A stretch of DNA of 64,000 nt from positions 1 through 64,000 of the forward strand of contig JAPDFW010000140.1 in the NCBI GenBank assembly GCA_028826165.1, in the 5' to 3' direction. Numbering within the stretch: the stretch's first letter is position 1; every line of letters begins with the position of its first letter. The notes beneath the pieces are model-generated. The model did no database searches. It had not been told where the DNA came from and worked only from the letters and a program-made list of their open reading frames with translations. The DNA comes from Anaeramoeba ignava. Its lineage: Eukaryota; Metamonada; Anaeramoebidae. Made by a program: the position numbers and the translations under genes. This document shows positions 46,579-58,300 of the stretch, piece by piece.

Positions 46579-48649
46579 TTAAAAGAAAATCATTAAAAAT
46601 TCCAAAAAACTTAAGAGTAAAATTGAAAAAACTAAACTATGATTTGAAGAAACTTCAGGAATAATTTTCATTTTGACAATTTCACATGTTGTTTCTTGAG
46701 TACCAATATAAGCGAATTCACCAGAAGGATCAATAATTGAACTAATTGGATTAGAATTTGGAGATGAAAGTTGAATTAATTGATAGTCAACAAAAGAATC
46801 CAAACTAACGTTGAAAATCGCAATATTAGTTTCATTTTGTTGATTTTTAAAAGAAGAACAAAAATATCCAAATTTACGATATGAATCAATGAAAATGGTT
46901 GAAATTGGATTTTCAAAACTGATGGAAATATTGGGTTGTTTTATAGAAAAATCTTGCAAAGAAATCTGTGCAAGTTGAATAGGATTGGCCGAGTAAGAGT
47001 AATATATCATATGATTTAAAGTATCAATAGCAAATGATTCAGGATATTCTGATCCTAAATCAATTTGATCAACTTGCTGGAAATTTGAGAGTTGAATTTT
47101 CAAGAGAAAGTAAGAGTTTGAGATTTGAGAAGCAATATAAAGGAAACCTTCTGAGTCGATCAAGGAATCAATGAATCTTGTATTTGAGAAAAAGAGGGTT
47201 GATTGAATAATGAGATCGGGAACGGTAATTTTGAGGATTTGAGAAGAAAGGGTGACAAAATCGCAAACAGAAACATAAAGCAAAAGGTTTTTTGCATCAA
47301 AAGAAGCGGTTGTGATCTGCATGTTTGGAACTAGTTGGACTTCCTGAACAATTGACAAATGGGAGGCGTTAACTTGGAACAAACTTGAGTTGACAGCATT
47401 TTTTGAAGGACAATAAAGAAAACCATTTTGAGTATCAAGAAACAGATCCAAAAGGGATGTATTTGATATTGAGGCGGAAACATATTCAACAAGTGAAAAC
47501 TTTTGGAGATCAAATTTTCCAATTGTTGCATTTGAACTTTCAATGGCCAAAAAGGCAATATTTTGATCTTGATCAATAGCAAACGAGTTGATACCATTGA
47601 ATTCGGGAAAATCAAGTTTATCGAATTGGGTCATTGAAGAGATGTTTATTCTGAATAGCTCAGTGGTTTCGTACGAAGCAACATAAGCCAAATTAGTTAC
47701 GAAATCAATAGCAAAAGTGTCACTGTGTAAATGATCCTCAAAAATAAACGAAGAATCCTTTGTAAAGGATTGCACGTTGATTTTGACAATGGAGGCTGGA
47801 TAGTGACCCAAGAAGTAGATAAACGTGTTTGTCGGATCGAGTAAAGCCTTCCAAGTTGAGAATTCCTTATTGTCACCAGTTATTGAATCAATAATTGAAA
47901 AATTTTTCGCGTCAATTCTCAGGATTATCATCGGCTCTGTAAACGTTCCGACATAGATAAAATCCCCGTTCTTCCCAGCAACAATGATCTCGGGAAGATC
48001 CTGTCCCGATTGCAATGTAAGACTATCTACATAAAGGAACGTTTTGAGGCTTATTCTGGCAATAATTCCTGGGGATGTATCAGTGACAACATAAAAAAAC
48101 CCATTGATTTTATCAATTTCGCAACCATAAGCATAATCAATTCCTGAAGGAAGTGTGACGTTGTTTGATTTGACGAAAGAATGGCAGGAAAATTTTGACA
48201 ATCTGAATAGGGGATGAATGGGAAACAAAGTAAGCAATGTGATAAGTTGTGTCGATCGCCGACGTATAAAAATAGCCTATGTTCCAGTTAAGTACCAATT
48301 TATCCACATATACAAAGTCCTCAATTCTTATCCGTATGATTTCGCCGACTGGGTTCGCAGTTCCGTAGTATATATAGCCCAGTACTGGATCCATCACTGA
48401 TGTCCATATATTTCCTACATCAAGTTCAATAAAGTCAGAAAGATGAAATTCTTCTTCAACGCAGATTTTTAATATAATTCCTGGCGTGCTGTCAGTTGAT
48501 AAATATAAATGATGATAATCATATTGTGATGTCGAAAATCCTGTCAATTTTGGTAATTCATATTCTTCTATTGTTTCCGTTTTTATTTTTAAATCGGAAT
48601 TTAATTGTATCAAAATTATTGTTAAAATTAAAAGCAATTTTTTTTTCAT
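46579..48649 (-). CDS. Secreted or membrane-anchored beta-propeller protein, one frameshift
   Basis: A signal peptide (MKKKLLLILTIILIQLNS) precedes about fourteen repeats of the form DxxxGFxYVGT...IxRIxxxxFxxxDSI, as in NHL/YncE-like propellers; examples are GKNGDFIYVGTFTEP and TNLAYVASYETTELFRINI. The C-terminal hydrophobic stretch SLVFSILLLSFLEFLMIFF fits a GPI-attachment signal or a membrane anchor. The frame changes once, at the AAAATTTT run 48189-48196: with one base fewer the reading becomes IVKISCHSFVKSNN, which fits the repeat pattern, and the whole gene gives 689 aa. No other damage is visible, so a sequencing slip is as likely as a recent null allele. The substrate or ligand is unknown. 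Confidence 0.75.
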
Positions 48650-48801
48650 TTTTTAAAATTAAAATTAAAAATGAAAAAAAAAAAATTAAATTTTTTATTT
48701 TTTCTCCTTTTTAAATTAATTAAAAAAAAAAACAAAAAAAAAAAGGAGAAAAATTTTATTTTCATTTTTTTTTTCTTGTTTTATTTTATTCTTATTAAAA
48801 A

Positions 48802-51800
48802 ATGACTGATAACGATTTACTAGCAAAAAAACATCAACAAGATAATCAACAACCTCAATCACAAGTTAAAATTGCTCCTTCTTTAGTCCCAACGCCAAAA
48901 TTTGGAACAAAAGGAACAAAGATTAATTTAATCACAAATTATTTTCCTTTAAATGCTTCAACAGGACAAACTTATCAATATAGAGTTTCTTTTGATGTAT
49001 TTAGCTTTTTCTTTTTTATTTCTTTATAAATTTTATATTTATATTTATATTTGTATTTATATTTATATTTATATTTATATTTATATTTATAATTATATTT
49101 ATATTTATATTTATATTTATATTTATATTTATATTTATATTTATATTTATATTTATATTTATATTTATATTTATATTTATATTTATATTTGTATTTATAT
49201 TTATATTTATATTTATATTTATATTTATATTTATATTTATATTTATATTTATATTTATATTTATATTTATATTTATATTTATATTTATATTTATATTTAT
49301 ATTTATATTTATATTTATATTTATATTTATTTATATTTATATTTATAATTATATTTATATTTATATTTATAATTATATTTATATTTATATTTATAATTAT
49401 ATTTGTATTTATATTTATATTTATATTTATATTTATATTTATATTTATATTTATATTTATATTTATATTTATATTTATATTTATATTTATAATTTATATT
49501 TATATTTATATTTATGTAATTTATATTTATGTTTTATTTTATGTTTATATTTTATATTTTATATTTTATTTTATATTTATATTTATATTTTATATTTTAT
49601 TTATATTATATTTTTATATTTTTATTTATATTTATATTTGTATTTATATTTATATTTATATTTTATATTTATATTTATATTTATATTTATATTTATATTT
49701 ATATTTATATTTATATTTATATTTATATTTATATTTATATTTATAATTATATTTATATTTATATTTATATTTATATTTATAATTATATTTATATTTATAT
49801 TTATATTTTGTATATTTATATTTATATTTATATTTATATTTATATTTATATTTATATTTATATTTTTTTATATTTTTATTATTTTGAATTTAATTTATTT
49901 TATATTTATATTTATATTTTATTTGATTTATATTTTATATTTATTTTTATTTATATTTATATTTTAATTTAATTTATATTTGAATTTATATTTATATTTA
50001 TATTTATATTTATATTTAATTTTATATTTATATTTAATTTTATAATTATAAAAAAGCCACCAGTTCTTTCAAGAAGACCACGTTCTAGAATGCTAGAAAT
50101 TATTAAAAAATCTATGTGTAATTTAGATTTTTTTTATTATTTTTTATTATTTTTTAATTTAAATTTCTTTTTATAGCTCCATTTGTTTATGATGGAGGTG
50201 AACTTGTTTATTCAAAAGAAAGATTTGAAGATTTTACAAAAGAAATTTCATTTCGAAGAACTGCAACAAAAGTAACTTAAAATTAAAATTAAAATTAAAT
50301 TCATTTATAAAATTAAAATTAAAATTAAAATTAAAATTAAAATTAAAATTAAAATTAAAATTAAAATTAAAATTAAAATTAAATTTAAAATTAAATTTAA
50401 AATTAAAATTAAAATTAAAATTAAAATTCAAAATTGAAAATTAAAATTAAAATTAAAATTAAAATTCAAAATTGAAAATTAAAATTAAAATTAAAATTAA
50501 AATTAAAATTAAAATTAAAATTATAAATAGATTTCTTTCCAACATACTAACATAATAACACCAACAGATACATATTCAATCTCGCAAGTATTAAACATTA
50601 CATTTTCACTTGTTCTTCAAGCATTAGGACTTCAACAAATTCGAAGAAATTATTTTGACTCTAAAAAATCAATCAAAGACGAACGAAGTCACTCAGAATT
50701 ATGGCAAGGATATCAAACAACAATTTACGATACTAAAGCAGGACTTTGTTTAAACTTAGATATCTTGAACAAAATAATTCGAACAGATACAGTTTATGAT
50801 AAATTATCCACTTTATATTCTGATTATTATCATCAATATTCTCACAGAGAACTTGATTTTAGAGATCGTGGATTCCAGGATTTTATCCGCAAGAATTTAA
50901 AAGAACAATCAGTTATGACTCTTTATAACAATCGGTTCTACACAATTACTGATCTTGATTTCTCGTATTTTATATCTTTTAATGATCCTTTTGATTCCAA
51001 ATCAAAATTTCTTATTGCTTTATTTTTATTTTTATTATTTTTATTTTTATTAGAAAAAATCCAAATTATGAGTTTAAATTTAAAGATAAAACAATTTCTC
51101 TTTATCGATATTATCAAGATACTTATCATTTGAAAATTAAAAATGGTTCACAACCACTTTTATTAATTAAAAAAGAAACCAAGACATCAGATGGACAGAA
51201 AAGCCATAATTTAATTTATTTAATTCCAGAGTTATGTTATATGGCAGGAGGGTATAATAATTATAATTCATTTATAAATAATTAAAATCAAAATCAAAAT
51301 TAAAATTAAAATTAAAATTTAAATTAAAATTAAAATTAAAATTAAAATTAAAATTAAAATTAAAATTAAAATTAAAATTAAAATTAAAATTAAAATTAAA
51401 ATTAAAATTAAAATTGAAATTAAAATTAAAATTAAAATTGAAATTAAAATTAAAATTGAAATTAAAATCAAAATTAAAATTAAAATTAAAATTAAAATCA
51501 AAATTAATATTAAAATAAAAATTAAAATTAAATTTAAAAATTAAAATTTAAATTAAAATTAAAATTAAAATTAAAATTAAAATTAAAATTAAAATTAAAA
51601 TTAAAATTGAAAATTAAAATTAAAATTAAAATTAAAATTAAAATTAAAATTAAAATTAAAATTAAAATTAAAATTAAAATTAAAATTAAAATTAAAAATA
51701 AGAACTGCAAAAAAAGCACCAGTTCCAAAACCTTTTATGAGACATGTACATGTTCCTCCAAGAGAAAGAATTCAACGACTTTTAGATTTTATAAAACAAA

Positions 51801-54800
51801 TGAATTCTGATCGAAATTCCCAAGAAATTCTGAAATTATGGCAATTTCAAGTGCAATCAATGTATTGCAAAGTAACAGGAAGAGTGCTTCCTTCACAGAA
51901 AATTATGGTTCAAGATAGAACTATTACACCTGATCAAACTGCTAATTGGAAAAAGGATATGAGAAATGTTAAGTTAATTAAGACTCTTAAGTTTCCAAAA
52001 TGGGTGATTTTTCATTCTCCAAATTTTAATACACGACAATTTGAATCTGAAATTTCAAAGGTAATTAAAATAAAATTAAATATTATTATTCTTCAAAACT
52101 TAAATAATAGAGTTGTAATTTTAAATTTATTTTTATTTTGTAATTTTAAATTTATTTTTATAAATATTTTTGTAATTATTTTTGTAATTATTTTTATAAT
52201 TATTTTTATAAATATTTTTTTTATATTTTATAAATATTTTTATAAATATTTTTATAATTATTTTTATAAATATTTTTATAAATATTTTTATAATTATTTT
52301 TATAAATATTTTTATAAATATTTTTGTAAATATTTTTATAATTATTTTTATATTTATTTTTATAATTATTTTTAAATTTATTTTTTATTTTTGTAATTTT
52401 AAATTTATTTTTATAAATATTTTTGTAATTATTTTTATAAATATTTTTATAATTATTTTTATAATTATTTTTATAAATATTTTTATAAAATATTTTTATA
52501 ATTATTTTTATAAATATTTTATAAATATTTTATAAATATTTTTGTAATTATTTTTATAAATATTTTTTGTAATTATTTTTATAAATTTATTTTTATAAAT
52601 ATTTTTATAATTATTTTTATAATTATTTTTATAATTATTTTTATAAATATTTTTATAAATATTTTTGTAATTATTTTTATAAATATTTTTATAAATATTT
52701 TTGTAATTATTTTTATAAATATTTTTGTAATTATTTTTATAAATTTATTTTTATAAATATTTTTATAATTATTTTTATAATTATTTTTATAATTATTTTT
52801 ATAAATTATTTTATAAATATTTTTGTAAATTTTGTAAATTTATTTTTATAAATATTTTTATAATTATTTTTGTAAATATTTTATAAATATTTTTATAATT
52901 ATTTTGTAAATATTTTTATAATTTTTATAAATATTTTTATAAATATTTTTATAAATAATAATTATTTTTATAAATATTTTTTATAATTATTTTTATAATT
53001 ATTTTATAATTATTTTTGTAAATTATTTTTATAAATATTTTTATAAATATTTTTATAATTATTTTTATAAATATTTTTGTAATTATTTTTATAATTATTT
53101 TTATAATTATTTTTATAATTATTTTTATAAATATTTTTGTAAATTTATTTTATAAATATTTTTATAATTATTTTTATAATTATTTTTTGTAATTATTTTT
53201 ATAATTATTTTTATATTTATTTTTGTAAATATTTTTTGTAATTATTTTTGTAAATTTATTTTGTAAATATTTTTATAATTATTTTTATAAAATATTTTTA
53301 TAAATATTTTTATAATTATTTTTATAATTATTTTTATAATTATTTTTATAAATATTTTTGTAAATATTTTTATAATTATTTTTATAATTATTTTTATAAA
53401 TATTTTTATAAATATTTTTATAATTATTTTTATAAATATTTTTGTAAATATTTTTATAATTATTTTTATAATTATTTTTATAATTATTTTTATAAATATT
53501 TTTATAATTATTTTTAAATTTATTTTTATAAATATTTTTATAATTATTTTTGTAATTATTTTTATAATTATTTTTGTAATTATTTTTGTAAATATTTTTA
53601 TAAATATTTTTATAAATATTTTTATTTTTATTTTTATAATTATTTTGTAAATATTTTTGTAATTATTTTTGTAAATTTATTTTTGTAAATATTTTAAATT
53701 CAAATCAGATTTCAAAAGGTCTTGAAATTCCATTTGGAAAACCCAAAACAGTTTCATGTAGATTTGATCATTATGATGAATTTAGTAGTAAAATTCGTGA
53801 TGAACTTACTAGTGATTGTTCATTAGCAGTCTTCATTCTTCCTGATTCACGAAAGGATCATTACGATATGATAAAACATGAAACAGCCACACGTATACCA
53901 ATTCCAACACAATGCATTCTTGGCTCAACAATATCAGATCCAAAGAAACTTTCAGCAGTATGCGGACAAATCATTATGCAGGTAAAATTAAATATTTAAT
54001 ATTTATTATTTATTTAATATTTAATATTTAATTAATATTTTAATTTAATATTTTAATTTAATATTTATTTTAATATTTTTAATTTAATATTTAATATTTA
54101 ATTTAATATTTATTTTATTATTTATTATTTAATATTTATTATTTAATATTTATTATTTAATATTTAATTTAATATTTAATATTTAATTTAATATTTATTT
54201 TAATATTTAATATTTAATATTTAATATTTATAATTTAATATTTATTATTTAATTTAATATTTAATATTTATAATTTAATATTTAATATTTAATATTTAAT
54301 ATTTTTATTTAAATAATTTAAATATTTAATATTTAATATTTAATATTTTTAGGTAAATTGTAAAGCAGGCGGAGCACTTTGGGGAATTGGACTTCCCAAA
54401 CGGGATATTATGTATGTTGGAATCGATTCAGCCCGAGATTCACAAAACAAAACGAAATCTATAACAGCAATAGTATCATCAACAAATTCCCAATGCACAG
54501 AATATTACAGTTCTATAGTAATCCAACAACCACGACAAGAATCAATAACAGGATTAACAGAAGTATTCCACAAAGCATTAGATCAATATTATTTAAAAAA
54601 CAAAGGAAAACCACCAGGTCATTTAATAATTTATCGAGACGGAGTAACGGATCCACAAATCCAATTAGTATTAGAGAAAGAAATCCCCCAAATTCAAGAA
54701 GGATGCCGAAAATGCTCTCCAAAATACAAGCCACACATCACTTACGTTGTGGTTCAAAAACGCATCAAAACCCGTTTTTTTGATGGCGATAATAACCCCC

Positions 54801-55108
54801 CTCCCGGCACAATTCTTGACCAAGACATAACAACTCCAAATCGTTTTGATTTCTTTCTTGTCCCCCAAAAAGTCAATATGGGATCCGCAACTCCGGTCCA
54901 TTTTACTTGCGTATATGACTCTGCTAATATCCCTGCTGATGCTCTTCAGGAAGTCACTTTTCAATTGTGTCATCTTTATTATAATTGGTCTGGTACTGTT
55001 AGAGTCCCTTCTGTTTGTCAATACGCAAGCAAACTTACTTCGTTGATTTCTCAATCAGTTCATGAGGATATTCGTCCTGAACTCAAAGATAAACTTTATT
55101 TCCTTTAA
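48802..55108 (+). CDS. PIWI: PIWI-clade Argonaute with Ser in place of the catalytic His
   Basis: Eight exons (48802-48996, 50057-50117, 50177-50271, 50531-50964, 51054-51251, 51703-52060, 53709-53981, 54353-55108) total 2,370 nt and 789 aa. The N domain contains [13 protein letters not shown] contains [18 protein letters not shown] joined to [20 protein letters not shown], then [14 protein letters not shown] contains [13 protein letters not shown]. The PIWI domain has [10 protein letters not shown] (Asp), QESITGLTE (Glu), IYRDGVTD (Asp) and ends [13 protein letters not shown]...LYFL. PIWI proteins show CQYAHK, so the fourth catalytic residue is Ser (55028-55030). TRFF and LPGT-like segments place it in the PIWI rather than AGO clade. 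Small-RNA-guided silencing is expected; slicing may be lost. The N-terminus is short and lacks RG repeats. Confidence 0.93.
49022..50045. repeat. PIWI intron 1 of (TATATT)n
   Basis: About 1 kb of almost pure TATATT hexamer with TATAATTA interruptions fills the first PIWI intron (48997-50056). Tyr/Ile/Phe open frames here are artefacts. Confidence 0.9.
50280..50522. repeat. PIWI intron 3 of AAAATT units
   Basis: AAAATT hexamers fill the intron between exons ending at 50271 and starting at 50531. Confidence 0.8.
51280..51700. repeat. PIWI intron 5 of AAAATT units
   Basis: AAAATT hexamers with occasional AAATCA or GAAATT variants fill the intron 51252-51702. No gene is seen. Confidence 0.85.
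52070..53700. repeat. PIWI intron 6 of ATTTTTATAA(A/T)T units
   Basis: About 1.65 kb of ATTTTTATAATT and ATTTTTATAAAT 12-mers fills the intron 52061-53708, the longest PIWI intron, which separates the linker from the MID domain. Confidence 0.88.
53982..54352. repeat. PIWI intron 7 of TTTAATAT units
   Basis: Short TTTAATATTTA units fill the last PIWI intron. It has donor GTAAAATT and acceptor TTTTTAG. Confidence 0.8.
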
Positions 55109-55388
55109 TTTCCTTTAATTTTCTTTAATTTTTTCTTTTCTTTTCTTTTTTTTTTTTCAATATCAGTTTGATAAAAAAATTCGAAAAATTATTAAAATAA
55201 TCAAATAAAAAAACCAAAAATTTATTTGCTTTTTTCTTTCTTTTTTTTTTATTGGAATTGAATTGAAAATAAATTGGAAATAAATTGATTTAAAATGAAT
55301 TAAATTGGAATTTAAAATAAATTGAAAATAAATTGGAATTGAATTGGATTTGAATGGAAATTGGAATTTGAATTGGAAATAAATTTTT
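55109..55388. other. Spacer between convergent PIWI and GBP-like genes
   Basis: T-rich sequence is followed by AATTGGAAATAAATTGAAA-type units from about 55255. No gene is seen. Confidence 0.5.
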
Positions 55389-58300
55389 CTATTTCTTATC
55401 ATTGGGTTTTGTTGTAACTGTATGACTTCTTTTAGATCTATTATGATGATGAGGAGATTTTGAATTATGACGAGATGTTGAATTACGACGAGATGTTGAA
55501 GTATTAGATGTTGAATTACGACGAGATGTTGATGTCTGTTGATATCTATGAGGAGATTCAGTTTTATCTTTTGGTTTTTGATTAGTTTTATCAATACTGT
55601 TTCTTGTATTTTTATTATCCTTTTTATTATCCTTTTTATCAATACTTTTTTTTGTAGTTTTATCATCCTTTTTATCTTTCTTTTTATCTTTTGGTTTTTG
55701 ATTAGTTTTATCAATACTGTTTCTTGTATTTTTATCATCTTTTTTATTATCCTTTTTATCATCCTTTTTATCTTTCTTTTTATCTTTTGGTTTTTGATTA
55801 GTTTTATCAATACTGTTTCTTGTATTTTTATCATCTTTTTTATTATCTTTTTTATTATCCTTTTTATCTTTCTTTTTATTATCCTTTTTATCAATACTTT
55901 TTTTTGTAGTTTTATTATCCTTTTTATCTTTTGGTTTTTGATTAGTTTTATCAATACTGTTTCTTGTAGTTTTATCTTCCTTTTTATTATCCTTTTTATC
56001 AATACTTTTTTTTGTAGTTTTATCTTCCTTTTTATCTTCCTTTTTATCTTCCTTTTTATCTTCCTTTTTATCTTCCTTTTTATTTTCCTTTTTATTATCC
56101 TTTTTATTATCCTTTTTATCAATACTTTTTTTTGTAGTTTTATCTTCCTTTTTATTATCCTTTTTATCTTCCTTTTTATCAATACTTTTTTTTGTAGTTT
56201 TATCATCCTTTTTATTATCTTTTTTATTATCCTTTTTATCTTCCTTTTTATCTTCCTTTTTATTATCCTTTTTATCTTCCTTTTTATCAATACTTTTTTT
56301 TGTAGTTTTATCATCCTTTTTATCATCCTTTTTATCTTTCTTTTTATCTTTTGGTTTTTGATTAGTTTTATCAATACTGTTTCTTGTAGTTTTATCATCT
56401 TTTTTATTATCTTTTTTATCATCCTTTTTATTATCTTTTTTATTATCCTTTTTATCTTTCTTTTTATCAATACTTTTTTTTGTAGTTTTATCTTTTGGTT
56501 TTTGATTAGTTTTATCAATACTGTTTCTTGTAGTTTTATCTTCCTTTTTATTATCCTTTTTATCAATACTTTTTTTTGTAGTTTTATCTTCCTTTTTATC
56601 TTCCTTTTTATTATCCTTTTTATTATCCTTTTTATCAATACTTTTTTTTGTAGTTTTATCTTCCTTTTTATTATCCTTTTTATTATCCTTTTTATCAATA
56701 CTTTTTTTTGTAGTTTTATCATCCTTTTTATTATCTTTTTTATTATCCTTTTTATCTTTCTTTTTATCAATACTTTTTTTTGTAGTTTTATCATCCTTTT
56801 TATCAATACTTTTTTTTGTAGTTTTATCAATACTTTTTTTTGTAGTTTTATCTTTTGGTTTTTCATTTTCATTTTCATTTTGGTTTTGATTTTGATTTTG
56901 GTTTTGATTTTCATTTTGATTTTGATTTTCATTTTGATTTTGATTTTGATTTTGATTTTGATTTTGATTTTGATTTTGATTTTGATTTTGATTTTGATTT
57001 TGATTTTCATTTTGGTTTTGGTTTTCATTTTGATTCAGATTTTGGCTTTCTGGTTCCTCTTCTACTAATTCTTGTCCATAAGGTAATAACATCCAATTTA
57101 CCTCTACCTTTTTAATAAAAATCTCAAATGACTTAATATCCTCCATTTCTGACTGCAAAATTTTCCCCCAATCAACAACCTCAAACTTCCCTTGTTTCAA
57201 AAATTTTGATTGATTTTCTTTCATTTTATAAATATTTTCCATTCTTTTTGAATAATATTGCAATTTAATAAGAAAATCAGAAACTGAATCCTTTACAAAT
57301 TTGTCTTGTCTCTCTTTTTCTCTTTGATATAATTGTTGGAACTTAGATTTGATTTTTTCATTCTCTTCATTTTTTAGTTTTTGAATAGTTGGAATGATAG
57401 AATTTAATTTCTTTTTTTGAACCTTTTCAAATTTTGGTGTTTCATTCACCATTTTAATAACTTTATTTATAAAACTTTCCAGTTTTTCAAATGTTTTGTT
57501 TGATTCCAAATTGTAAAATTGACTTCCAAGTTTCCTGCAAATCTTAGCAATTTCTTCAACACTTTTCTCCATCAATTCTTCAAGACTAATTTTTAAAAGA
57601 TCCTCAATTTCTTCTTTTGAATTATGCCTAATTTTCTTCCAATTTTCCATATATTTTTCTGCAAAAATTGATTTATTATTTTGAAATCCAGTTCCATTTT
57701 CAGTCAATGGGAAAATATGCTTGTGAAGTTTTTGATAAACTTTGATTTTTTCACTTGGATTGCCAATAAATTGGCCCCAAGGAAATTGCGTCAAAATTTT
57801 CTCGTGAATCTCAATAAAAGCGTCGATTGTATAAGCCTCGATTCTATCACTACTATTTGTGATATCATCTTTATAACTTTGGTAATATCTTTTTCCACAA
57901 TTATTAAAATTATAAGAGTAAACTAGATCACACCTTAATTTTCCCAAATCAATCGGTTCATTCAGAAAATTTGGGTCTGATAATTTCTTGATGAGATGAG
58001 TTGATAACGATTCCATCATGAAGCCTCGAAACTCAAGAAATTTGATGTGATTTTGTTTCGAGTTATTAAACATTTTGGGTTGTGAATTTGAACGGAAAAA
58101 TTCTGTTAAGTAATACAGATCAAATTGTGACATCAAATCCAATTTGGGAACAGAAATAAAATCCAACTTCATAAACGAATTAAAAATGGATTCTGCAAAA
58201 TTTTTTGGATAGTCCTTGTTTTTTGATTGAGATTGAAATATTTTTTGAAAAAAAGTTTCTGTGCTCATCGATGCTTTTACTGGGGAATCATGATAAATCC

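Noticed and set aside
48953-49972. Tyr/Ile and Leu/Tyr open frames
   Set aside because: They come from the TATATT repeat in PIWI intron 1.
55539-57068. 509-residue Phe/Ile/Leu open frame on the plus strand
   Set aside because: It mirrors the Lys/Asp repeat of the GBP-like gene, which has conserved domains and a clean splice on the other strand.
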